Below, in pieces: positions 1 through 5,595 of a stretch of DNA of 6,089 nucleotides (position 1 is its first letter; each line of letters begins with the position of its first letter). The DNA is from Christensenella sp. UBA3700. Lineage in GTDB: Bacteria; Bacillota; Clostridia; Christensenellales; UBA3700. The position numbers and the translations under genes are program-made. The notes beneath the pieces are model-generated. The model did not search any database, was not told the origin of the DNA, and saw nothing but the letters and a program-made list of their open reading frames with translations. Location of the stretch: contig DFIJ01000015.1 in assembly GCA_002372775.1 (NCBI GenBank), forward strand, positions 1 through 6,089. Reading direction: 5' to 3'.

Positions 1-662
1 CCCATATTTATCCATTTCATTTTCTTTAGTACACTAGAAAACTTTTCTTCTACAGCTTTAAATGTAATTTCTAATGCATCAGAGTTTTGTTCACATAATG
101 TATGGAAATGTATGCCATCAAGTAAAGCTAGAGTCTTTTCATCCATCTCTTTATCAAAGACTTCTTTTGTAACCCCAAGTCTACTACCTTTAGCACATGG
201 GTCATATATCTCATGTCCATCTTGAGTTGAACACTCAGGATTAATTCTAAGGCCAATACTCATGCCTACTTCTTTAGCCTTTAACCCAAATTTCTTTAAT
301 TGATTAATTGAATTAAAAACAATATGATCAGCATATTCTAATAATTCATCAAAATCTTCTTCTTTATATGCACCACAAAAAACATGAACTTCTTTGTTTG
401 GCATTTCTTCCCTTCCAAGTCTTGCTTCAAATAAACCACTAGCTTCTGTTCCAGATAGATATTTAGAAATTAGTGGGTAATAAGTAAAATTCGAAAAAGC
501 TTTTTGTGCAAGCAGTATCTTGCAACCTGTTTTTTCGATTACAGATTGCAATTTTTTGCAATTTGCCTCTATGGCATTCTCATCAATTACATAACATGGA
601 GTATGTAACTTTTTGAATGCATCTAGCATGCTTATTGTCATATTACTAAATGGCTTTGGCAT
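1..662 (-). CDS. nspC: Carboxynorspermidine/carboxyspermidine decarboxylase, N-terminal part (cut by window edge)
   Basis: PLP-dependent fold-III decarboxylase that removes CO2 from carboxyspermidine or carboxynorspermidine to give spermidine or norspermidine, the last step of the aspartate-semialdehyde route. I translated 220 complete codons. The start reads MPKPFSNMTI and the window cuts the gene after KMKWINM. The family is about 380 residues, so a little over half is present. The segment ILLAQKAFS (49-57) carries the expected PLP-binding Lys54. Other family segments are GTEASGLFEARLG (71-83), SIGLRINPE (135-143), SRLGV (160-164) and HFHTLCEQN (185-192 region). The ATG lies 1 nt after the stop of the upstream dehydrogenase gene. 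I see no good Shine-Dalgarno before it, so translation is probably coupled. An alternative start at Met8 also lacks one. The reading frame is intact and the partner gene is immediately upstream, which makes the family call firm. Which of the two substrates is used cannot be read from the sequence. Confidence 0.93.
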   Translation of the reverse strand, partial: MPKPFSNMTISMLDAFKKLHTPCYVIDENAIEANCKKLQSVIEKTGCKILLAQKAFSNFTYYPLISKYLSGTEASGLFEARLGREEMPNKEVHVFCGAYKEEDFDELLEYADHIVFNSINQLKKFGLKAKEVGMSIGLRINPECSTQDGHEIYDPCAKGSRLGVTKEVFDKEMDEKTLALLDGIHFHTLCEQNSDALEITFKAVEEKFSSVLKKMKWINM

Positions 663-663
663 A

Positions 664-1923
664 TTAATCTACAAGTACTGGGTTATGAGATTCGCTTCTT
701 GGAAGACCATATTTATCTAAAGCATCTAGGAATGGATCTGGGTCGAACTCCTCTACTGTATGAACACCCTTTGTTGTCCACTTGCCTGTTACTAGCATTA
801 ATGCTCCACACATTGCAGGCACACCCGTTGTGTAGCTAATAGCTTGGCTTTCAACTTCCTTATAGCATTCTTGGTGATCACATACATTGTAGATATAGTA
901 TGTCTTTTCCTTGCCATCTTTCTTACCGCTAAAGATACATCCTATATTTGTCTTACCGTGTGTTCTTGGACCAAGTGAAGCTGGGTCTGGAAGTAATGCT
1001 TTTAAGAACTTGATTGGAACAATTTCTTGTCCTTCAAACATAACAGGAGTTGTAGATAACATACCTACATTCTCTAAGCACTTCATATGAGTTAAATAGC
1101 TTTGTCCAAATGTCATAAAGAATCTAATTCTCTTAACTTCTGGAATATTTAAAGCAAGAGATTCAATTTCTTCATGGTGTAAAAGATACATATCTTTCAT
1201 ACCAACTTTATCAAAATTATATTCTCTCTTAATGCTCATAGCTGGAATTTCTACCCAGTGGCCATTTTCCCAATAGCTACCAGGAGCAGATACTTCACGT
1301 AAATTAACTTCTGGGTTAAAGTTTGTAGCAAAAGCATAACCATGATCACCACCATTGCAATCAAGAATATCAATATTATCTATTTCATCAAATTCATGCT
1401 TTTTAGCATATGCACAATAAGCTTGTGTAACCCCTGGGTCAAATCCACAACCAAGTAAAGCTGTTAAACCAGCCTTCTCGAATTTCTCACGATAAGCCCA
1501 TTGCCATGAATAATCAAAGTATGCAGAAAAACCTGCTTCTTTACAACGCTTTTCGTAAATCTTTCTCCAAGCAGGATCATCAGTATCTTCTGGTTCATAG
1601 TTTGCAGTATCCATATAGTTGACACCGCAAGCAAGACAAGCATCCATAATTACTAAATCTTGATAAGGAAGAGCTATGTTCATAACAAGATCTGGTTTAT
1701 ATGATTTAATTAGAGCAATTACTTCTTCTACTTTATCTGCATCAACCTTAGCAGTTGTAATATTTGTCTTAGTTTTTCCTTCTAAGGCTTTCTTTAATGC
1801 ATCGCATTTTTCTTTTGTTCTACTTGCAATACATAATTCAGTAAATACATCATCTACTTGACAACATTTTCTAATTGCTACAGAAGCAACACCACCACAG
1901 CCAATAACTAATACTCTAGCCAT
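664..1923 (-). CDS. Carboxynorspermidine/carboxyspermidine dehydrogenase (saccharopine dehydrogenase family)
   Basis: Reductively condenses aspartate beta-semialdehyde with a diamine (putrescine to carboxyspermidine, or diaminopropane to carboxynorspermidine), using NAD(P)H in the cytoplasm. The protein is 419 aa, a normal length for the family. The N-terminus is a Rossmann fold: VLVIGCGGVAS (4-14), then ASRTKEK (33-39) after the second strand, where the basic residues fit NADPH preference. Further family segments are ALPYQDL (84-90), GVNYMDTANYEP (100-111), LGCGFDPGVTQ (157-167), NGGDHGYAFATNFNPE (190-205) and YTTGVPA (364-370). A strong AGGAGG (1931-1936) overlaps the speB stop codon and sits 7 nt before the ATG, fixing the start. 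Saccharopine and lysine metabolism are the alternative for this superfamily, but the nspC gene 1 nt downstream and speA/speB upstream make the polyamine role far more likely. A related activity on agmatine (carboxyaminopropylagmatine formation) is a minor alternative. Confidence 0.93.
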   Translation of the reverse strand: MARVLVIGCGGVASVAIRKCCQVDDVFTELCIASRTKEKCDALKKALEGKTKTNITTAKVDADKVEEVIALIKSYKPDLVMNIALPYQDLVIMDACLACGVNYMDTANYEPEDTDDPAWRKIYEKRCKEAGFSAYFDYSWQWAYREKFEKAGLTALLGCGFDPGVTQAYCAYAKKHEFDEIDNIDILDCNGGDHGYAFATNFNPEVNLREVSAPGSYWENGHWVEIPAMSIKREYNFDKVGMKDMYLLHHEEIESLALNIPEVKRIRFFMTFGQSYLTHMKCLENVGMLSTTPVMFEGQEIVPIKFLKALLPDPASLGPRTHGKTNIGCIFSGKKDGKEKTYYIYNVCDHQECYKEVESQAISYTTGVPAMCGALMLVTGKWTTKGVHTVEEFDPDPFLDALDKYGLPRSESHNPVLVD

Positions 1924-1934
1924 TTCTTATCCTC

Positions 1935-2789
1935 CTATTTTAATAACGCTAACATTAATTCTCTTAATACCTTACAAGCAACTGCTGTAGAAGCGCCGCT
2001 TTGATCAAGCATTGGAGCAAGTTCGTTAACGTCTGCACCGATTATATTTAATTTAGATACTTTCTTAATTGCGTTTAATAAATCCATAAAGCTGACACCG
2101 CCAGCTTCTGGAGTTCCTGTTCCTGGGAAAACTGATGGATCTAAACAATCCAAGTCAATTGTGAAATATACAGGGATATCACTATTTTTGTATTCCTCAA
2201 CAAGTTCATCAAGTCCATCGAAACTGAACTTATGCATAGAAGTATGCTTTTTTGCAAATTCAAATTCTTCTCTATCTCCACTTCTTATGCAGAATTGGTG
2301 AATTCTTCCATCACCTAAAATATCATAACTTCTTCTTAACACACATGCATGACTTAACTTAGCACCAAGATAATCATCTCTTAAATCTGCATGAGCATCA
2401 AAATGAATGATATGCATATTTGGATATTTCTTAGCAGCTGCTCTAACAGCCCCTAATGTTACTAAGTGTTCACCACCAACAAGTAGAGGTAACTTACCAT
2501 CATTTAAGATTTCTTCAGCACGCTTCTCAATATCTTCTAGTGCTTTTTCACTTGAACCAAAAGATAATTCTAAATCGCCGCTATCAAAAACGTTATAATC
2601 TAATAAATCCTTATCTTGGTATGGGCTATATGTTTCTAATCCGAAACTTTCATGGCGCATTGCAGCAGAACCAAATCTAGCACCTGGTCTAAAACTTGTT
2701 GTTGAATCAAATGGAGCACCAAATAAAACTATTTTTGCATCTTCATAATTTGAATCGCAGCCAATAAATGTTTCAACATTTCTTTCCAT
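1935..2789 (-). CDS. speB: Agmatinase (ureohydrolase family)
   Basis: Hydrolyses agmatine to putrescine and urea with a binuclear Mn(II) centre; soluble, cytoplasmic. The protein is 284 aa, close to the 290 aa of Bacillus SpeB. All ureohydrolase metal ligands are present: GGEH (His108), DAHAD (Asp131, His133, Asp135) and DLDCLDP (Asp212, Asp214). The loops FDSTTSFRPGARFG (27-40) and PGTGTPEAGG (222-231) are typical of agmatinase and not of arginase. The ATG lies 1 nt after the speE stop, and its Shine-Dalgarno AGGGAGG is inside the last speE codons, so the two genes are probably translationally coupled. The speE-speB order is the same as in Bacillus subtilis. Related family members act on guanidinobutyrate or aminopropylagmatine. 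The speA gene in the same operon favours agmatine, but the second of these is worth testing. Confidence 0.95.
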   Translation of the reverse strand: MERNVETFIGCDSNYEDAKIVLFGAPFDSTTSFRPGARFGSAAMRHESFGLETYSPYQDKDLLDYNVFDSGDLELSFGSSEKALEDIEKRAEEILNDGKLPLLVGGEHLVTLGAVRAAAKKYPNMHIIHFDAHADLRDDYLGAKLSHACVLRRSYDILGDGRIHQFCIRSGDREEFEFAKKHTSMHKFSFDGLDELVEEYKNSDIPVYFTIDLDCLDPSVFPGTGTPEAGGVSFMDLLNAIKKVSKLNIIGADVNELAPMLDQSGASTAVACKVLRELMLALLK

Positions 2790-2790
2790 A

Positions 2791-3642
2791 TTACTCTACC
2801 TCCCTTAACATCTTTTCCAAATATGCAGGTAAACAAAATGAACCTACATGTAACTTTGGTGTGTAATAATTTGTTTCTAATCCTAATTCTTTCCAACGTT
2901 CTACATTTAAATCCTTTACTGGGTGATACTTCTTACTAGCAAAACCGAACAACCAGTAACCAGCAGCGTATGTTGGAATATGAGCTTGGTAAACACGACT
3001 GATTGGGAATGTGTTAACAATTCTCTTGTGACATCTTTGCATAGCCTCAGCATCATGTTTATAGAATGGGCTTCCTTGTTGGTTAACCATTATTCCATCT
3101 TCTCTTAAAGCATTGTAGCAAATACCATAGAACTCTCTTGTAAAATAACCTTCAGATGGCCCGAACGGATCTGTTGAGTCAACAATGATTAAATCGTATT
3201 CTTCATGCTTCCTTCTTATAAATCTTAAAGCGTTATCATAATAGATTTTTACTCTAGGGTCATCAAGCTTGCATGCGATATCTGGCAAAAACTGTTTACA
3301 AGCTTCTGTAACGCTTGGATCCATTTCAACAAGATCTATTCTTTTAATGCCTTCATATCTTGTTAATTCCTTTACAACACCACCATCTCCAGCGCCAATA
3401 ACCAATACATCTACGACATTTGGGTGTACAGACATTGGAACATGAGTAATCATTTCGTCGTATATAAATTCGTCTCTTTCTGTTAACATTACGTTTCCAT
3501 CAAGAGTAAGAACCTTACCAAATTCAGGTGTTTCAAAGATATCTATTTGTTGATATTCGCTCTTTTGAGAGAATAGATTTCTCTTAACTCTCATACTATG
3601 CTTTACATCTGGAGCATGATATTCACTAAACCAAAATTCCAT
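2791..3642 (-). CDS. speE: Spermidine synthase (polyamine aminopropyltransferase)
   Basis: Transfers the aminopropyl group of decarboxylated AdoMet to putrescine, giving spermidine and methylthioadenosine. The protein is 283 aa, a normal bacterial length. An N-terminal beta domain carries SEYQQIDI (28-35) and LDGNVMLTERDEF (47-59). The Rossmann-like methyltransferase-type core follows: VIGAGDGG (81-88), VEMD (105-108), DDPRVKIYYDNAL (127-139) and the gate/catalytic segment VDSTDPFGPSEG (154-165), with Asp155 as the expected catalytic acid/base and Asp158 contacting the diamine. IPTYAAGYW (222-230) is the usual substrate-loop segment. Differences from many relatives are GAGDGG for GGGDGG and YDEM (61-64) where YHEM or YQEM is common; I do not know that these change activity. 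The start follows AGGTGG, 7 nt after the speA stop. No speD, which would supply its co-substrate, is in the window. Confidence 0.94.
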   Translation of the reverse strand: MEFWFSEYHAPDVKHSMRVKRNLFSQKSEYQQIDIFETPEFGKVLTLDGNVMLTERDEFIYDEMITHVPMSVHPNVVDVLVIGAGDGGVVKELTRYEGIKRIDLVEMDPSVTEACKQFLPDIACKLDDPRVKIYYDNALRFIRRKHEEYDLIIVDSTDPFGPSEGYFTREFYGICYNALREDGIMVNQQGSPFYKHDAEAMQRCHKRIVNTFPISRVYQAHIPTYAAGYWLFGFASKKYHPVKDLNVERWKELGLETNYYTPKLHVGSFCLPAYLEKMLREVE

Positions 3643-3649
3643 ATTCCAC

Positions 3650-5110
3650 CTACTTCAAAACGTTGATATTCTTTATTTCTGGATCTTCTGGTCCAGTCAT
3701 TGAACAGCCTTTTAATTTTGCATATTCAATGTAATCTAATATTTCCTTTGTAATCTTTTCACCTGGTGAAAGAATTGGAATTCCTGGTGGATAACACATT
3801 ACGAATTCGCTACATACTCTACCCTCACTTTGTCTTAAAGGTAAGCTTTCTTTGTTTGCGTAGAAAGCTTCTTGTGGAGAGCATACAACTTCTGGATCAA
3901 TATATTCTTGACTTAATAATCCCTTTGGATCCTTATGGTGTCTTCTTCTAATTTCTGCTAAAGCACTAACTAGTCTTTCTAATTCTTGGAATCTATCTCC
4001 AATAGATAAATAAGCAAGAATGTTACCGATATCTCCAAATTCGATTTGGATATCATATTCATCTCTTAATAAGTCATATACTTCAATACCAGCAAGACCA
4101 ATTTCCCTTGTGTGAACTGAAAGCTTTGTTGGGTCAAAATCAAAAATAGAATCGCCATTAATTAATTCTTTTCCAAAAGCATAATAACCACCAACAGCAT
4201 TGATTTCTTCTCTAGCGTAGTTAGCCATATTAATAACTTTATTAAATACTTCCTTACCACGAAGTGCTAAATTTCTTCTACTAATATCTAAGCTTGACAT
4301 TAATAGATAACTTCCTGATGTTGTTTGTGTTAAGTTGATAATTTGTCTAACGTGACCTTCGCTTACTCTTTCGCCAATTAATAGAACACTTGATTGAGTT
4401 AAGCTACCACCACTCTTGTGCATTGAAACAGCTGACATATCTGCACCTGCTGCCATGGCTGAGATAGGCATGTTTTCACCAAAATAGAAGTGTGTGCCAT
4501 GTGCTTCATCAGCAAGGCAGTACATACCTGCATCGTGAGCCATCTTTACAATTGCCTTTAAATCACTGCAAATACCATAGTAAGTTGGGTTGTTTACAAG
4601 AACAGCTACTGCATCTGGGTTTTCCCTAATTGCTTTAGCAACTTGTTCTCTCTTCATACCAAGAGAAATACCTAAACGTTGATCTACTTCTGGATTAACA
4701 TAAATCGGAATAGCACCGCATAAAACTAATGCGTTAATAACGCTTCTATGAACATTTCTTGGAAGAATAATCTTATCTCCTCTTTTGCAAGTAGATAAAA
4801 CCATACTTTGAACAGAACTTGTTGTTCCACCAACCATTAAAAAAGCATGTGCGGCACCGAAAGCTTCTGCCATTAAATCCTCAGCTTCTCTTATTACAGA
4901 GATAGGATGGCAAAGGTTGTCTAAAGGCTTCATACTGTTAACGTCAATGCTCATGCATTGTTGGCCTAAGAATTCTGTTAATTCCGGATTACCCTTTCCG
5001 TGTTTGTGGCCTGGTACATCAAATGGCACAACACGCATTTGGCGGAATCTTTGCAAAGCATCATAAATAGGAGCTTTACTTTGCCTTTTTGTAAATTGTT
5101 CTTTATCCAT
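3650..5110 (-). CDS. speA: Arginine decarboxylase, short Orn/Lys/Arg decarboxylase family (fold I, PLP)
   Basis: Decarboxylates arginine to agmatine, the entry step of the operon's pathway. With the start chosen here it is 486 aa, matching the ~490-aa Gram-positive group (B. subtilis SpeA type) that lacks the N-terminal wing domain of the E. coli inducible enzymes. Landmarks: VPGHKHGKG (32-40), GGTTSSVQ (94-101), His121 in PRNVHRS, NNPTYYG (173-179), DEAHG (201-205) holding the PLP-ring Asp201, SMHKSGGSLTQ (229-239) with Schiff-base Lys232, and the C-terminal YPPGIP (440-445). The reading frame stays open 18 codons further upstream to a TTG at 5164, but those codons are the terminator hairpin and U-tract. 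The ATG at 5110 instead follows GAGGTG at normal spacing. Sequence alone does not separate arginine from lysine or ornithine specificity in this family; the agmatinase gene in the operon argues for arginine. Confidence 0.93.
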   Translation of the reverse strand: MDKEQFTKRQSKAPIYDALQRFRQMRVVPFDVPGHKHGKGNPELTEFLGQQCMSIDVNSMKPLDNLCHPISVIREAEDLMAEAFGAAHAFLMVGGTTSSVQSMVLSTCKRGDKIILPRNVHRSVINALVLCGAIPIYVNPEVDQRLGISLGMKREQVAKAIRENPDAVAVLVNNPTYYGICSDLKAIVKMAHDAGMYCLADEAHGTHFYFGENMPISAMAAGADMSAVSMHKSGGSLTQSSVLLIGERVSEGHVRQIINLTQTTSGSYLLMSSLDISRRNLALRGKEVFNKVINMANYAREEINAVGGYYAFGKELINGDSIFDFDPTKLSVHTREIGLAGIEVYDLLRDEYDIQIEFGDIGNILAYLSIGDRFQELERLVSALAEIRRRHHKDPKGLLSQEYIDPEVVCSPQEAFYANKESLPLRQSEGRVCSEFVMCYPPGIPILSPGEKITKEILDYIEYAKLKGCSMTGPEDPEIKNINVLK

Positions 5111-5114
5111 TTCA

Positions 5115-5120
5115 CACCTC
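5115..5120 (-). promoter_or_regulatory. speA ribosome binding site (decides the start)
   Basis: GAGGTG lies 4 nt before the ATG at 5110 and just downstream of the terminator U-tract. It supports that ATG over the upstream TTG at 5164 and the ATG at 5122, neither of which has a usable Shine-Dalgarno. Because it follows the terminator it is present only in read-through transcripts. Confidence 0.8.
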
Positions 5121-5122
5121 AT

Positions 5123-5162
5123 ACAAAACAAAATGCGCAAGCGTGGAATACACGACTTGCGC
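5123..5162 (-). terminator. Intrinsic terminator in the speA leader (attenuator)
   Basis: On the transcript, GCGCAAG (5162-5156) pairs perfectly with CTTGCGC (5141-5135). After a bulged U, CGTG (5154-5151) pairs with CACG (5145-5142) around a UAUUC loop, giving 11 base pairs in total. The stem is followed directly by AUUUUGUUUUGU. This is a textbook Rho-independent terminator, but it lies only 12 nt before the speA ATG and downstream of the operon promoter. It can therefore only serve to abort transcription before the operon, conditionally if the leader can switch. Confidence 0.9.
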
Positions 5163-5239
5163 AATTAATTTCACTACGTCTTATCTGAGTCTATACAGCA
5201 AAATACTTTTACTACTCTCTATTGACCGTTTCACAAGTC
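5154..5239 (-). promoter_or_regulatory. Possible antiterminator pairing
   Basis: GACTTGTG (5239-5232) can pair over 8 positions, one of them G-U, with CGCAAGTC (5161-5154), the left arm of the terminator. If formed, this helix would block the terminator. It crosses the long-range closing helix of the leader domain (5402-5392 with 5191-5181), so the two would probably be mutually exclusive. That is the geometry expected of an on/off attenuator. The pairing was found by eye with no folding energy computed. Confidence 0.5.
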
Positions 5240-5402
5240 TGCGTAAAACACGCATTTCGGTTATAAAGTAACCAACTTATAAAATTTGAGCTTCTAACTC
5301 AATCAATAAGGCGGAATATCCGCCAATCGGCAGTGGACCCGGCTGTCCGTGTGGCCTTAACTCTTTGCGAGTGGTCCGTAATCTCACTAATGACTCTGAT
5401 AA
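5181..5402 (-). promoter_or_regulatory. Large structured 5' leader domain, candidate riboswitch or other cis-regulatory RNA
   Basis: The ends of this 222-nt stretch pair: TTATCAGAGTC (5402-5392) with GACTCAGATAA (5191-5181), 10 of 11 positions with one A-A mismatch. Inside are several local hairpins on the transcript. GGACC (5377-5373) pairs with GGTCC (5339-5335), enclosing ACTC-GCAAA-GAGT (5372-5360). Others are GGCGGA/TCCGCC (5324-5310), TTGAG/CTCAA (5302-5286), GGTTA/TAACC (5273-5259), TGCGT/ACGCA (5254-5240) with a possible outer ACCG/CGGT, and AGTAAAA/TTTTGCT (5213-5197). The domain is followed after 18 nt by the terminator and then speA. Its base composition is more GC-rich than the flanking non-coding DNA. 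I looked for the hallmark motifs of T-box, SAM, lysine, cobalamin, ykkC-type, c-di-GMP and TPP RNAs and did not see them. A regulatory role is well supported by position and the terminator; the ligand, if any, is unknown. Confidence 0.7.
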
Positions 5403-5437
5403 TCTAATGGATAATCAAGCATTATTTATGATTGCTA

Positions 5438-5466
5438 ATTCTATCATAGTTTACCCCCTGTATCAA
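5438..5466 (-). promoter_or_regulatory. Promoter of the polyamine operon (sigma-A type, extended -10)
   Basis: TTGATA (5466-5461) and TAGAAT (5443-5438) are separated by 17 nt, and TG sits one base before the -10, so it is an extended -10 promoter. Transcription should begin near 5433-5429, giving a leader of about 320 nt. The 50 nt upstream (5467-5519) are almost pure A and T with A/T tracts, like an UP element; I see no gene or other site in that stretch. No other comparably good promoter was seen between the flavodoxin gene and speA. Confidence 0.8.
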
Positions 5467-5519
5467 ATGTTTTTCATTATATTTTTAGATAATATTTTTT
5501 AAACATTTTATAAATAAAT

Positions 5520-5588
5520 AAGGGATCAAATTGCTATGAACCCAAAAAGTTGGACAAACATTGGAGGTGCATATCAAATTGATCCCTT
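5520..5588 (-). repeat. Inverted repeat split by a short insert flanked by 9-bp direct repeats
   Basis: AAGGGATCAAATTG at 5520-5533 matches the reverse complement of 5575-5588 at 13 of 14 positions. The 9-mer ATCAAATTG also occurs as a direct repeat at 5525-5533 and 5573-5581. Removing 5534-5572 and one copy of the 9-mer leaves a perfect palindrome: AAGGGATCAA, one A, then its reverse complement. It starts 7 nt after the flavodoxin stop, so the original palindrome may have been that gene's terminator or a protein-binding site. As it stands, with a loop of about 41 nt and only AUUUAUUUAU after it, it is a poor terminator. Confidence 0.6.
5534..5572. mobile_element. Possible IS3-type terminal fragment or insertion scar
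   Basis: The 39-bp segment between the 9-bp direct repeats contains CCCAAAAAGTTGGACA followed by TTGGAGGTGCAT. This resembles the terminal inverted repeat and following ribosome binding site of many IS3-family elements in Firmicutes, from memory and not from a search. No transposase coding sequence follows: the adjoining open frame on the plus strand is antisense to the flavodoxin gene. A 9-bp duplication is longer than the 3-5 bp usual for IS3, so the family assignment and the mechanism are both uncertain. Confidence 0.3.
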
Positions 5589-5595
5589 TAGATTT

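Noticed and set aside
1676..1861. Plus-strand frames of about 60-75 codons inside the dehydrogenase, speB, speE and speA genes
   Set aside because: They are antisense shadows of well-supported genes, with no ribosome binding sites or recognisable protein features.
5181..5402. Known riboswitch classes (SAM, lysine, cobalamin, ykkC-type, c-di-GMP, TPP)
   Set aside because: Isolated resemblances such as ACACGG and CCACTGCC occur, but the full ordered motif sets of these classes are not present by eye. A covariance-model search was not possible here and could overturn this.
5387..5422. An 11-codon open frame at the start of the leader (ATG at 5422)
   Set aside because: No Shine-Dalgarno, no unusual codon content, and it runs into the 5' strand of the long-range helix; such short frames are expected by chance.
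5111..5432. T-box leader controlling speA
   Set aside because: AGAGAGTAG at 5220-5212 recalls the start of some T-box leaders, but it lies near the end of the leader, there is no room for Stem I after it, and the conserved GGTGGnACCGCG-type T-box sequence is absent.
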